NCBI GenBank assembly: GCA_029959905.1
Contig: JASCNZ010000012.1
Coordinates: 1-63,028 of the forward strand
DNA from: Microbacteriaceae bacterium PS02344
Lineage (GTDB): Bacteria; Actinomycetota; Actinomycetes; Actinomycetales; Microbacteriaceae
Reading direction: 5' to 3'
DNA length: 63,028 nucleotides
The stretch's first letter is position 1, and every line of letters begins with the position of its first letter. The notes beneath the pieces were generated by a model, which saw only the letters and a list, made by a program, of their open reading frames with translations, was not told the origin of the DNA and made no database searches. A program made the translations under genes and the position numbers. Positions 33,536 through 42,288 of this stretch are shown in pieces.

Positions 33536-34264
33536 ATGAACACCAATCCGTACGATGTGACCAGACGTCACAGCGCGCGACCGCACCTGCGGGCCGGCTT
33601 ATCGACTGCCGCCGCACTCTGCGCCGTCGCAGCTGGAGCGGGGCCGGTGTATGCAGCCGAGCAAGATATTTGCCCGATGCCGACCAACGTAGTTCTCACG
33701 CTCGAGGCGCCCTCCACCCTTCACGTCACCTGGGAGTGGCAGTCTGACGTTCCTCTAGCCCTGCACCTCGTCACCATCAACGAACCGCCCTACGACATCG
33801 GCTCGGACAACCCCGCCTATAACGCGTCGACCACAGGGACGGAATGGTCGTTCGACATCGACTGGGTTCCCGGCAAAGAGTACGAGGTAGCCGTTTACAC
33901 TGCCTGCGACGGCATCACGATCCCGTCCGAAGCGACGTTCAGCACGGTCGTGATCCCACAGGAGGTGCCACCAACCCCTGAGCCGCCAGTGACGCCCTCA
34001 CCAAGCGCAACCTCGGAACCTCAGCCCGACGAAAACGTTACGCCCCCAGCCGAGCCCCTCCCCCCGCAACCCGTTTCCCCGTCTCCTTTGCCGTCCAACG
34101 CGGGGACGCCTGCGGACTCGAAGCAACCTGAGCTGGCCGCCACGGGAGCTGAGCCCGGCAAATCGATCCTCGTGGCGCTGTTGCTTCTTACGCTGGGAGC
34201 ATCGATGGCGATCTCACGCCTGGCTCGTTCCGCGCCCAGAGCGCAACGACGAGGCGCCTCCTGA
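33536..34264 (+). CDS. Secreted surface protein with LAxTG-type sortase signal
   Basis: This 242-residue exported protein has a signal peptide (about 1-38, ending VYAAEQ). A beta-rich domain (about 42-140) has two cysteines and aromatic residues, with a fibronectin-III-like feel, followed by a Pro/Ser/Thr-rich stalk (about 145-200). The wall-anchor module is LAATG, then a hydrophobic helix (about 215-232) and a basic tail. LAxTG is the actinobacterial class E sortase motif, so it is probably linked to peptidoglycan. Codon choice is visibly less G+C-biased than its neighbours, with more A/T third positions, which may reflect acquisition. The ATG at 33536 has GAGAGGG upstream. Confidence 0.75.
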   Translation: MNTNPYDVTRRHSARPHLRAGLSTAAALCAVAAGAGPVYAAEQDICPMPTNVVLTLEAPSTLHVTWEWQSDVPLALHLVTINEPPYDIGSDNPAYNASTTGTEWSFDIDWVPGKEYEVAVYTACDGITIPSEATFSTVVIPQEVPPTPEPPVTPSPSATSEPQPDENVTPPAEPLPPQPVSPSPLPSNAGTPADSKQPELAATGAEPGKSILVALLLLTLGASMAISRLARSAPRAQRRGAS

Positions 34265-34293
34265 CGCGAAGCACCGCGGACGCCGGAGACGAC

Positions 34294-34325
34294 GAAACCC
34301 CCGCCGCTTTCGCGACGGGGGTTTC
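34294..34325. terminator. Hairpin between surface protein gene and tRNA-Arg
   Basis: Arms of 10 bp (34294-34303 and 34316-34325) with a 12-nt loop; the stem ends in GTTTC. It lies after the surface protein stop and just past the tRNA-Arg 3' end on the other strand, so it may serve both. Confidence 0.75.
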
Positions 34326-34328
34326 AAC

Positions 34329-34404
34329 TGGTGCGCCCCGAGGGACTCGAACCCCCAACCTTCTGATCCGTAGTCAGATGCTCTATCCATTGAGCTAGGG
34401 GCGC
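34329..34404 (-). tRNA. tRNA-Arg(ACG)
   Basis: The minus strand folds as a standard tRNA. The acceptor GCGCCCC pairs with GGGGCGC, the anticodon stem TCTGA/TCAGA encloses the loop CTACGGA (anticodon ACG), and a T arm with GGTTCGAGTCC and an encoded 3' CCA are present. Length is 76 nt. ACG normally has its A34 edited to inosine and reads CGN arginine codons. Confidence 0.96.
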
Positions 34405-34470
34405 TCCTGGCCCGCTCAGCGGGCCGTAGAACAGCCTACAACAGTCTCGCCGTGAAAGCGAAACGAGGCC

Positions 34471-35043
34471 TCAGCCGGCGTCGGCGAGCTTCTTCTGCCG
34501 CTTGGCCTTGGCCCGTTGCGCCGATGACAGGGCCTGCAGGTCGACGAGCCGAAGGGCCTGCATGCGTGCGTCGCGCATGCGCTCGTAGTCGGGATCCTGC
34601 TCGGGGCGCATGCCCTCGACCCGCAGGCGTCGGTCGAGATTGTGCCGCACGTCCGACCATGCCGCGGCCCGCGCCTCCTCGACGATGACGCGCAGCTGCT
34701 CGGGGTCTTCCATCATCTCGCGCAGCCGCGCAGCGACGCCGCTCGACTGCTTCGCCCGGCGGCGCAGGTTGCGCACGTCGCGGTCGCGGTAGTCGTGCGT
34801 GCCGTGCGGATCGGAGTGACGCCCCCGGGCTCGCTTGCGCAACGCCGTGACCGTCTCGGCGGCTGCCTCGGACTCCTCGGCCATCGCCCGCAACGCCTCG
34901 CGTGCGTCATCGAGGTACTTCGCGGTGTCGAACACTCCACCTTCGGCGATGGTGCCCACGAGGATGTGGTTCTTCACCGCGAGACGCGCCGCAGCGGTCG
35001 CGATCGCGACGCCTTCGGCGATGGCATCCGCTGTCCGTCCCAC
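34471..35043 (-). CDS. Hypothetical 190-residue helical protein
   Basis: I do not recognise this protein. It is mostly helical and charged, starting with an alanine-rich segment (IAEGVAIATAAARLAVKNH). The middle contains an Arg/His-rich run (RGRHSDPHGTHDYRDRD, about 75-91) and the RNLRRRAKQ basic helix, then acidic helices and a lysine-rich end. The GTG at 35043 (reading VGRTADA) is chosen because GAGGAGG lies six bases upstream. It is monocistronic and divergent from the following SDR gene. A nucleic-acid-binding role is possible given the basic helices but is only a guess. Confidence 0.6.
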   Translation of the reverse strand: MGRTADAIAEGVAIATAAARLAVKNHILVGTIAEGGVFDTAKYLDDAREALRAMAEESEAAAETVTALRKRARGRHSDPHGTHDYRDRDVRNLRRRAKQSSGVAARLREMMEDPEQLRVIVEEARAAAWSDVRHNLDRRLRVEGMRPEQDPDYERMRDARMQALRLVDLQALSSAQRAKAKRQKKLADAG

Positions 35044-35152
35044 GCGAACCTCCTCATCTACGAGGGTACCCGTATCGCTCCCCCGGCACCTCGGTGAGAA
35101 TGAGGAGAACACGACAGGGCGCGGCACCGCAGCCGGCCCGGGAAGAGGATGC

Positions 35153-36010
35153 ATGCGCCCACTCTCACTGCCCTCCGCCACGACCGCGATCACCGGCGCG
35201 GCACACGGAATGGGCGCGGAGGTCGCACGGCTCCTCGCGGCGCGCGGTGCGCCGCTCGCACTGCTCGACCACGACGGCGCCGCCCTCTCGACGCTCGCCG
35301 ACGAGCTGCGACCGGTCGCGCCGGCCCTCACCGCGCACGTCGTCGATCTGCGCGACGATGCGGCGGTGTTCGCCGCGGCATCCGAGGTGCGCGCGGCGCA
35401 TCCCCACCTGCACGCCCTCATCACCTGTGCGGGCTCGTCGATGCTCGGCGACATCGACCAGCTCACTCTCGAGGAGATGCGCTGGCTCATGGACGTGAAC
35501 CTCTGGGGCACGGTCTCTATCACGAAGGCCCTGCTCCCCGCACTTCGCCTCCAGCCGGCCGCGCACATCACCCACCTCGCGAGCGTCTACGCCCTCGCCG
35601 CTCCCGCCGGCCGCATCCCCTACGCGATGAGCAAGTACGCGGTGCGGGGCTTCTCCGAGGCGCTGCGCCACGAGCTCGAAGGATCGAACGTGACGGTCGG
35701 GGCGGTGTACCCGGCGGGTGTGCGCACGGGCATCATCCTGCACGGACGCTACGCCGCCGCCATCCCTCCGGCCGTCGCCGACCGTGCGGCGGCCGCCCAG
35801 GCCGCGATGTATCACACCGACCCGGCAGACGCGGCGGCGCTCATCGTGCGCGCCACCGAACGACGACGAGCCCGCACGATGATCGGGCGGGAGGCGCGCC
35901 TCATCGACGCGCTGACCCGCCTCGCGCCGGTGCGCTATTGGGGGGCGATGCGGCGACCGCTTCGTGATGCAATCGACACGACGACGCCCATCTCCCCCGA
36001 GGACGGCTAG
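35153..36010 (+). CDS. Short-chain dehydrogenase/reductase
   Basis: This 285-residue classical SDR has the cofactor motif TGAAHGMG (about 13-20) and an NAG-like motif changed to CAGS. The catalytic serine is in HLASVYALA, and the active-site YAMSK gives Tyr and Lys of the YxxxK motif. An N-terminal NADP-type loop (LLDHDGAALSTL) follows the first strand. The C-terminal extension after about residue 240 is longer than usual and Arg-rich. The ATG at 35153 has GGAAGAGG upstream. Substrate unknown. Confidence 0.85.
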   Translation: MRPLSLPSATTAITGAAHGMGAEVARLLAARGAPLALLDHDGAALSTLADELRPVAPALTAHVVDLRDDAAVFAAASEVRAAHPHLHALITCAGSSMLGDIDQLTLEEMRWLMDVNLWGTVSITKALLPALRLQPAAHITHLASVYALAAPAGRIPYAMSKYAVRGFSEALRHELEGSNVTVGAVYPAGVRTGIILHGRYAAAIPPAVADRAAAAQAAMYHTDPADAAALIVRATERRRARTMIGREARLIDALTRLAPVRYWGAMRRPLRDAIDTTTPISPEDG

Positions 36011-36025
36011 CCCGGCACGCGGCGA

Positions 36026-36889
36026 TCACTGCACGGCCCCGACCCAGATGGCGGATGCCCACGCCTGCTGCTCCGGGCCGCACCCCTGCGACCCGGGGTA
36101 GCCGCGCACGAGCGCCATGCAGTTCGCCAGGAACTCGGGATCGCTGCCGAACAGCGACGCGTACGCCGGGGCCTCGTTCAGCGCTCCCCACACGCGGAAC
36201 TGATAGATATGGGCGAGTTCGTGCGCCATCGCCCACTGCAGCCGCGGCATGCTCCACGACGCGATATCGGCGCGGTACTTGATGTAGCCGCCGCTGTTCG
36301 CGCAGGCCGGCGCCTCTCCCCCGGCGCACGACGACGACTCGTACAGCCCGACCCCGGCGCCGCCCACCTGGTCGAGGGCCTGCCGCACGCGCTCGAAGCC
36401 CTGTGCACCGCCGCTCTCGGCTCCCGGCTGACCCGCACCGACGCTCGGCTGCGCCGCGTCGTGCTGCGCGGCCTGCCCGTCGATGCTCTCCGTGAGCGCC
36501 TGCACGGCCGCCGTCGCGCTGGTGACCACGGCCGGGTCGACGCGCTCGACCCGCACGGATTCCTGGGCCGAGACGACGGATGCTCGGAACGCGGTCGTGT
36601 CGACGATCCCCTCGGCCCGCTGCAGGGCGCCCGCGAACACCGCGACCGCGTCGATGAACGCCGGCCGCACCTCGAGCACGGCCGCACGATCGGCGGCATC
36701 CTGCTCGGCACGCTCGACGGCCCCCTCCAGGTAGAGCGTCCGAGCGTCGGCCGTGTCGGCCGCATGGCTGAGCGCGACCAGTTCCGCCTGCGCGTCAGCC
36801 CGATCGGCGTCGAGGGAATACGCCCGGTCGAGCACACCGGCGACGAGCAGCAGGGCCGCCGCGACGCCCAGGGCGAGCGCACGGCGCAT
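36026..36889 (-). CDS. Secreted HExxH-type metallopeptidase-like protein
   Basis: This 287-residue protein has an N-terminal signal or anchor helix (about 4-22) and an alpha-helical Ala/Asp-rich region (about 25-135). The C-terminal domain has the zinc-site motif HELAH (HExxH, about 225-229) followed by IYQFRVWGALNEAP, plus cysteines CAGGEAPAC, ANC and GCGPEQ that may form disulfides. HExxH with downstream Glu suggests a gluzincin-like or minimal metallopeptidase fold, but I cannot place the family. It overlaps the stop of the upstream small coiled-coil gene by one base, so they act together. It is convergent with the SDR gene. Confidence 0.7.
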   Translation of the reverse strand: MRRALALGVAAALLLVAGVLDRAYSLDADRADAQAELVALSHAADTADARTLYLEGAVERAEQDAADRAAVLEVRPAFIDAVAVFAGALQRAEGIVDTTAFRASVVSAQESVRVERVDPAVVTSATAAVQALTESIDGQAAQHDAAQPSVGAGQPGAESGGAQGFERVRQALDQVGGAGVGLYESSSCAGGEAPACANSGGYIKYRADIASWSMPRLQWAMAHELAHIYQFRVWGALNEAPAYASLFGSDPEFLANCMALVRGYPGSQGCGPEQQAWASAIWVGAVQ

Positions 36890-37134
36890 CACGGGAGGAA
36901 CCCCGTCGTGTCGCCGAGCGCGGTGTCGTCGTCGGCGATCTGCGTGCGCACTGTCGTCAGCCGTTCGGCGAGGCGGAGGTTCGCCTCCCGGGCATCGTCC
37001 AAGCGCGCGTCGACCTGATCGATCTGCTGCTGCAGGTGGGTGATCTCGGCGACGCGTTGCTGGTCGGCGAGCACGACGACGACCGCTCCGCCCACGAGCA
37101 GCAGTCCTCCGACCGCCACGGCCACGCCTCGCAT
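36889..37134 (-). CDS. Small membrane-anchored coiled-coil protein
   Basis: This 81-residue protein has one N-terminal transmembrane helix (about 4-24) and then a coiled coil (about 27-68, HLQQQIDQVDARLDDAREANLRLAERL). The topology is like FtsB/DivIC-type proteins, but no motif lets me assign it. The stop of this gene and the start of the peptidase-like gene share one base, so it is probably the partner of that protein. The ATG at 37134 has GGGGAG about six bases upstream. Confidence 0.6.
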   Translation of the reverse strand: MRGVAVAVGGLLLVGGAVVVVLADQQRVAEITHLQQQIDQVDARLDDAREANLRLAERLTTVRTQIADDDTALGDTTGFLP

Positions 37135-37240
37135 ACCGCTCCCCAGAACGCCGACACCCCCGGCGCTCAATATAGCGATGTGCCAGCCCGATGTCGCGGG
37201 GGTCTTCGGCGCGGGTGAGGTTCCCGCCCCACACCGCCGC

Positions 37241-37282
37241 GATGTCGCAGTGCCGCCGCGCGATGTCGCAGTGCCGCCGCGC
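37241..37282. repeat. 21-bp perfect tandem duplication
   Basis: Two identical copies of GATGTCGCAGTGCCGCCGCGC are adjacent (37241-37261 and 37262-37282), in the gap between the GntR gene 3' end and the start of the small coiled-coil gene. A further partial GATGTCGC lies upstream at about 37191. The repeat could be a regulator site or simple slippage. Confidence 0.6.
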
Positions 37283-37288
37283 CGAGCG

Positions 37289-37945
37289 TCAGCCGAGCGC
37301 TCCCGCGCGGAGTCGACGTTCCGCGGCGCGGCGGCCATTCGCGAGGTGCTCCGGCACGAGCATCCGCAGCGCGTCGACGTCGCGCGCGGCCATCGCCTCG
37401 TAGATCACCCGGTGCTCCTCGGCCATCGCCACCAGATCGTCGTGCTGCCCGAACAGCCATTGCAGACGCGTGAGGAAGACGCCGATCAGCTCGTCGAGCA
37501 TGTCGTTCCCCGCCAGCTGCGATGCGACGTGGTGGAACTCGCCCGCGGCGATACGCGCGTCCTCGGTCTCGCCCCGCTGCGCGGCCGCGATCTCGCGGTC
37601 GAGGACCGCGCGCATACGCGCGAGACCTTCGGCGTCGTGCCGCTGAGCGGCGAACACGAAGATCAATGTCTCGATGGCCTCGCGCACCTCGGCGAACTCC
37701 TGGATGTCCTGCTCGGTGAACTCGCGCACGACCGCCCAGCTGCGGGGCCGAGCCACCACGACGCCCTCGCTCACGAGTGTGCGGATGGCCTCCCGCACGG
37801 GAAGGCGCGAGACATGCAGTTCCGCGGCGATGTCGCGCTCGATGAGCCGCGAACCCGGCGGGCGTCTGCCCAGCACGATGTCCTCGCGCAGTATGCGCGT
37901 CACCCGCACCGACTCCAGTTCGCCGGTAGCCCCCGCCCCCGTCAT
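37289..37945 (-). CDS. GntR-family regulator with FCD ligand domain
   Basis: This 218-residue regulator has a GntR winged helix (ILREDIVLGRRPPGSRLIERDIAAELHVSRLPVREAIRTLVSEGVV, about 19-63). An all-helical FCD domain follows (about 75-205, with metal-ligand-type residues DxxFH...H in EFHHVAS and the EEHRVIYEAMAARD pattern). FCD regulators sense small carboxylates or sugar acids. The target gene is not obvious. It is divergently placed from nothing nearby; its own promoter region contains an AAGCTT-centred sequence near 37980. Confidence 0.88.
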   Translation of the reverse strand: MTGAGATGELESVRVTRILREDIVLGRRPPGSRLIERDIAAELHVSRLPVREAIRTLVSEGVVVARPRSWAVVREFTEQDIQEFAEVREAIETLIFVFAAQRHDAEGLARMRAVLDREIAAAQRGETEDARIAAGEFHHVASQLAGNDMLDELIGVFLTRLQWLFGQHDDLVAMAEEHRVIYEAMAARDVDALRMLVPEHLANGRRAAERRLRAGALG

Positions 37946-38017
37946 CTGGAGATTGTCGCACTCGACACGAAGTTTCTACAAGCTTTGGTATCCCATCGTG
38001 ACCTGCGAAAGCCGCAA

Positions 38018-38049
38018 CGCCCCGCCCGAGCACCGGCCCGGGCGGGGCG
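38018..38049 (-). terminator. GC-rich hairpin after the reductase gene
   Basis: Perfect 11-bp arms (38018-38028 and 38039-38049) lie immediately after the stop of the F420-type reductase gene on the minus strand. Confidence 0.65.
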
Positions 38050-38055
38050 GAGGGA

Positions 38056-38697
38056 TCACGGCAGGCGGTTGGCCTTCGCCAGGTTCGCCTCGAGCTCCTC
38101 GGCGTTCTGCCGCACGACGTACGCCGGACGGTCGCGCTCGACCCGCCACGACTCGCTCAACGGGCCGACGTTCACGGCGTCGAAGCCGAACTCGTCGTAC
38201 AGCTTCGTGGCGAACGCCACCGCCTCGGCGTCGTCGCCCGCCGTGGCGATCGCACGGCGGTTCGGCGTGCCGGCCGGGGTGCCGTCGGTGGTGATGTCGG
38301 CAGCCGGGATGTGGTTGAAGGCCTTCGCGATGCGCGACGTCGGCAGCTGCTGCTGCAGAAGCTCCGACGTGGTCGTCTCGCCCTTGTCGAGCGCGTCGAT
38401 GTGACCGTCGCGCTCGAAGTAGTAGTTGTTGGTGTCGAGGACGATCTTGCCCGCCAGCGCCTCGGTGGGGAGCTGGTCGATCGCCTTCAGCGGCACCGTC
38501 ACGACGACGGCGTCGCCGGCGACGGCCGCCTCGACCGCCGTTCCCGCCGTGGCGCGCGGGCCGAGCTCGTCGACGAGCCCGGCGAGCGTCTCCGGTCCTC
38601 GCGAGTTCGCGATCACGACGTCGTATCCGGCGGCCACGGCCGCGCGAGCGACCTGAGAGCCGATGTTTCCTGCACCGATGATTCCGAGAGTGGTCAT
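38056..38697 (-). CDS. NADPH-dependent F420 reductase-like oxidoreductase
   Basis: This 213-residue Rossmann protein starts MTTLGIIGAGNIGSQVARAAVAAGYDVVIANSRGPETL, giving the NADP motif GxGxxG. It contains VVVTVPLKAIDQLP and the family-typical SRIAKAFNHIPAAD segment (about 121-134), which in F420:NADPH oxidoreductases and their relatives forms part of the active site. The exact cofactor partner is not certain: many actinobacterial relatives act on other substrates. Its gene is a single unit ended by a GC hairpin. Confidence 0.8.
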   Translation of the reverse strand: MTTLGIIGAGNIGSQVARAAVAAGYDVVIANSRGPETLAGLVDELGPRATAGTAVEAAVAGDAVVVTVPLKAIDQLPTEALAGKIVLDTNNYYFERDGHIDALDKGETTTSELLQQQLPTSRIAKAFNHIPAADITTDGTPAGTPNRRAIATAGDDAEAVAFATKLYDEFGFDAVNVGPLSESWRVERDRPAYVVRQNAEELEANLAKANRLP

Positions 38698-38743
38698 GAG
38701 AGGGCCAACGCGCTCCCGCTTCTCGTATTCCCGGCGGTCGGCG

Positions 38744-39187
38744 TCAGGCCGACTTGTGCAGCGCGTCCTCGGCGGCGACCCATGCGAGCATGGCGCACTT
38801 CACGCGCGCCACGTACTTCGACACTCCCCCGAGGGCGGCGGCATCGCCGAGCAGCTCCTCGTCGGGCTGGATCTTCCCTCGTGAGCGCATCGCCTCACGG
38901 AAGACCGAGATGCGCCCCTCCAGATCATCGACCGTCAACCCTTCGGCGAGCTCGGCGAGGAGCGACGCCGACGCCTGCGAGATCGCGCACCCGTGCCCCT
39001 CCCACGCGATCGCCTCGACCGTGCCGTCCTCGGCGCGGTGCACCTGCAGGGTCACCTCGTCACCGCAGGTGGGGTTCACCTGATGGGACTGCGCGGGGAT
39101 CGGCTCCCGCAGGCCGAAGCCGTGCGGCGTGCGCGAGTGATCGAGGATGAGCTCCTGGTAGAGGTTCTGCAGGTCGCCGGACGTCAT
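38744..39187 (-). CDS. sufU: SufU-type iron-sulfur cluster assembly protein
   Basis: This 147-residue scaffold/transfer protein has the three conserved cysteines in NPTCGDEVTLQV, GHGCAISQASASLL and the C-terminal VKCAMLAW, plus the Asp that completes the zinc site in SufU. In Gram-positive bacteria SufU takes sulfur from SufS via zinc. The ATG at 39187 overlaps the SufS stop as ATGA, so the two are translated together. No SufBCD genes are seen in this window. Confidence 0.93.
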   Translation of the reverse strand: MTSGDLQNLYQELILDHSRTPHGFGLREPIPAQSHQVNPTCGDEVTLQVHRAEDGTVEAIAWEGHGCAISQASASLLAELAEGLTVDDLEGRISVFREAMRSRGKIQPDEELLGDAAALGGVSKYVARVKCAMLAWVAAEDALHKSA

Positions 39188-40491
39188 GCGCGCGCTCCGA
39201 AGAAGTCGATGGTCGCGGCGACGCCGTCGATGACGGCATCCACCTCCGACTCGGTGGTGTACAGGTAGGTGCTCGCCCGCGTCGACGAGGTGACGCCCAG
39301 TCGGCGGTGCAGGGGCTGCGCGCAGTGATGCCCGACCCGCACCGCGATGCCGCGGTCGTCGAGGAACTGGCCCACGTCGTGCGAGTGGATGCCCGTGATG
39401 TCGAAGCTGGCCAGCCCCACGCGCGGCAGTGCGATGTCGGCACCCAGCACACGCACGCCGTCGATGTCGCGAAGCCCGGCGAGCAGGCGCGCCCCGAGCT
39501 TCTCCTCGTGGGCGGCGATGCGCGGCATCCCCACGGCCTGCAGGTAGTCGACCGCCGCAGCGAGAGCGATGGCCTGCGAGACGCGCTGCGTGCCCGCCTC
39601 GAAGCGCTGCGGTGGAGGCAGGTATTCGGCCTCGGTGGTCGTGACCGTGGTGATCATCGACCCGCCGGTGAGGAAGGGCGGCATGATCTCGAGCAGTTCG
39701 CGACGCCCGTAGAGGGCGCCGATACCACTCGGCCCGAGCATCTTGTGGCCGGAGAGCACCGCGAAGTCGACGTCGAGCGCCCGCACGTCGAGCGGCAGGT
39801 GCGGCGCCGACTGACACGCGTCGAGGAGCACGAGGGCGCCGACCTCGCGCGCCCGAGCGATGATCCGCTCGATCGGATTCACCACGCCGAGCACGTTCGA
39901 GACGTGCGTCACCGCGACGATGCGGGCCCGCTCGGTGATGTGCTCGGCGAGCGCGTCGAGCCGCAGCGCACCGTCGTCGTCGAGGGGGACGACCCGCAGC
40001 GTGGCGCCCGTGCGGGCAGCGAGCTCCTGCCACGGGATCAGGTTCGCGTGGTGCTCCATCTCGGTCGTGACGATCTCGTCGCCCGCGCGCAGTCGCACCG
40101 GCTCGGCGGCGGCACCACCGCGCCCCAGCGAGGCATTCGAGAGCGAGTAGGCCACGAGGTTGATCGCCTCGGTCGCGTTCGAGGTCCAGACGATCTCGTC
40201 GTCGTCGGCGCCGACGAAGCCCGCGACCGTCGACCGCGCGTCTTCGAACAGCTCGGTCGCCTCCGCGGCGAGGGTGTGCGCGCCGCGGTGCACCGCGGAG
40301 TTGTACCGCGTCGCGAATTCCCGCTCGGCATCGAGCACCGCCAGCGGTCGCTGCGATGTCGCGCCCGAGTCGAGATAGGCCAGCGGATGCCCGTTCACCT
40401 CCGTCTGCAGGATCGGGAAGTCGGCCCGCAGACGGTGCACCTCGTCGTCGCTCAGCGGAAGGGCCGGGGCGGTGACGGGCGTGGTGCTCAT
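39184..40491 (-). CDS. sufS: SufS-type group II cysteine desulfurase
   Basis: This 435-residue PLP enzyme removes sulfur from cysteine for iron-sulfur assembly. The PLP lysine lies in VLSGHKMLGPSGIGAL (about 235), and the catalytic cysteine is in RVGHHCAQPLHRRLG (about 395). The N-terminus has the HRLRADFPILQTEVNGHPLAYLDSGATSQRP start typical of SufS. The operon order sufS-sufU is standard for actinobacteria. An AT-poor leader of 15 bp separates it from the treZ stop. Confidence 0.94.
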   Translation of the reverse strand: MSTTPVTAPALPLSDDEVHRLRADFPILQTEVNGHPLAYLDSGATSQRPLAVLDAEREFATRYNSAVHRGAHTLAAEATELFEDARSTVAGFVGADDDEIVWTSNATEAINLVAYSLSNASLGRGGAAAEPVRLRAGDEIVTTEMEHHANLIPWQELAARTGATLRVVPLDDDGALRLDALAEHITERARIVAVTHVSNVLGVVNPIERIIARAREVGALVLLDACQSAPHLPLDVRALDVDFAVLSGHKMLGPSGIGALYGRRELLEIMPPFLTGGSMITTVTTTEAEYLPPPQRFEAGTQRVSQAIALAAAVDYLQAVGMPRIAAHEEKLGARLLAGLRDIDGVRVLGADIALPRVGLASFDITGIHSHDVGQFLDDRGIAVRVGHHCAQPLHRRLGVTSSTRASTYLYTTESEVDAVIDGVAATIDFFGARA

Positions 40492-40506
40492 CCTTCTAGC
40501 TTCTCA

Positions 40507-42288
40507 TCACGAGCGGGGCAGAGGCTCCGTCCCGGTGTCGACGACGACGGCCGACTCCGCCGCGAGAACGATCGTGCCGCTCTCCGACGTGCAGTCCGTC
40601 GTGGCCAGCAGTACTCGGGCGTCGGGGCCCACCTCGAAGCGCGCCTCGGCATCCGAGAGGTTGACGAGCACCGACACCCCGCCGCGCTCGATGCGGAGCA
40701 CGCGGCGATCGGGCACGCCCGCGGTGTCGGCCGCGTTCACCTCGACCGTCACGCGATTGCGCGTCATGTCGGGCTCGGTCAGTTCGGGGCGCGCGGCGCG
40801 CAGCGCGATCAGATCGCGGTACAGCGCGTGCAGACGCGCGTGGGTCGGCCGGTCGAGTTCGGCCCAGTCGAGATGCGAGCGTTCGAATGTCGCCGGATCC
40901 TGCGGGTCGGGCACCTGGTCGGGGTCCCATCCCATGCGCTCGAACTCGGCGATCCGCCCTTCGGCGGTCGCCTGCCCGAGCTCGGGCTCGGGGTGCGAGG
41001 TGAAGAACTGCCAGGGGGTGGATGCTCCCCACTCCTCTCCCATGAAGAGCATGGGGGTGCCGGGGGCGGTGAGGGTCAGCACGGCGGCGACGGCGAGCCG
41101 GTCGGTCGACAGCGACTGCGAGAGGCGGTCGCCGGCGGCCCGGTTGCCGATCTGGTCGTGGTCCTGCGCGAACGTCACCAATCGCCAGGCCGGAACAGTG
41201 TCGGGAATCGGCGCCCCGTGGGGGCGACCGCGGAACGAGGAGAAGGTGCCGTCGTGGAAGAAGCCTCCGCGCGTGACCTTGGCGAGAGCGTCCGCCGCGG
41301 CGAAGTCCTCGTAGTACCCCGCCGTCTCCCCGGTCAGTGCGACGTGGGCAGCGTGGTGCCAGTCGTCGGACCACTGCGCGGTGAGCCCGTATCCGCCCGC
41401 CTCGCGCGGGAGGATGAGCGTCGGATCGTTCATGTCCGACTCGGCGATCAGGGTCAGCGGGCGATTCTGCTGCGCCGACAGGGCGTCGACGCGCTCGGCG
41501 ATCTCCTGCAGGATGTGCAGCGGCTGCTCGTCGCGCAGCGCGTGCACCGCGTCCAGCCGGAGACCGTCGACGTGGAAGTCGCGCAGCCACATCAGGGCGT
41601 TGTCGACGATGTAGTCGCGCACCGCGCGCTCACCGAGGTTGACCGAGTCACCCCAGGTGTTGCGATCGCCGTCGCGCAGATACTCCCCGAACTCGGGCAG
41701 GTAGTTTCCGCTCGGGCCCAGGTGGTTGTAGACCACGTCCTGGATGATGGCGAGGCCACGCGCATGCGCCGCGTCGACCAGACGCTGGTACCCCGCCGGT
41801 CCGCCGTACTGCTCGTGCACGGCGTACCAGAGCACCCCGTCGTAGCCCCAGTTCCACATACCGTTGAAGTCGTTCACGGGAAGCAGCTCGACGTGCGTCA
41901 CGCCGAGGTCGACGAGGTGGTCGAGCCGGTCGATCAGGGCATCGAACGTCCCCTCGGGGGTGAAGGTGCCCACGTGCAGTTCGTAGATCACGGCGCCTGC
42001 GAGCTGCCGCCCCGTCCATGCGTCGTCGGTCCAGGCGTGGGCCGTGGCGTCGAACGCGGCCGACAGGCCATGCACGCCGTCGGGCTGGCGCCGCGATCGC
42101 GGATCGGGGCGCACCTCCTCGCCGTCGCCCAGGACGAAGCCGTATCGCTCGCCATCGGCGAGCTCGACGTCGGCCTGCCACCAGCCGTCGGCCGCGGCGG
42201 TCATCTCGGTGTCTCCGGCGGGGGCGCCGGCATCCGTCATCGTCCGCAGCCGCATGCGCGGTGCGCGCGGTGCCCAGACCTCGATCAT
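40507..42288 (-). CDS. treZ: Malto-oligosyltrehalose trehalohydrolase
   Basis: This 593-residue GH13 enzyme releases trehalose from maltooligosyl-trehalose. It has an N-terminal E-set domain (about 1-90), the barrel with [19 protein letters not shown], the nucleophile Asp in [11 protein letters not shown], the acid/base Glu in [10 protein letters not shown], and the [11 protein letters not shown] motif with catalytic Asp. A C-terminal beta domain ends it. It is the last gene of the glgX-treY-treZ set; its start overlaps the treY stop by four bases. Confidence 0.94.
   Translation of the reverse strand: MIEVWAPRAPRMRLRTMTDAGAPAGDTEMTAAADGWWQADVELADGERYGFVLGDGEEVRPDPRSRRQPDGVHGLSAAFDATAHAWTDDAWTGRQLAGAVIYELHVGTFTPEGTFDALIDRLDHLVDLGVTHVELLPVNDFNGMWNWGYDGVLWYAVHEQYGGPAGYQRLVDAAHARGLAIIQDVVYNHLGPSGNYLPEFGEYLRDGDRNTWGDSVNLGERAVRDYIVDNALMWLRDFHVDGLRLDAVHALRDEQPLHILQEIAERVDALSAQQNRPLTLIAESDMNDPTLILPREAGGYGLTAQWSDDWHHAAHVALTGETAGYYEDFAAADALAKVTRGGFFHDGTFSSFRGRPHGAPIPDTVPAWRLVTFAQDHDQIGNRAAGDRLSQSLSTDRLAVAAVLTLTAPGTPMLFMGEEWGASTPWQFFTSHPEPELGQATAEGRIAEFERMGWDPDQVPDPQDPATFERSHLDWAELDRPTHARLHALYRDLIALRAARPELTEPDMTRNRVTVEVNAADTAGVPDRRVLRIERGGVSVLVNLSDAEARFEVGPDARVLLATTDCTSESGTIVLAAESAVVVDTGTEPLPRS

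Noticed and set aside
37960..38000. GntR operator around AAGCTT upstream of the GntR gene.
   Set aside because: Only the central six bases are palindromic; arms do not pair.
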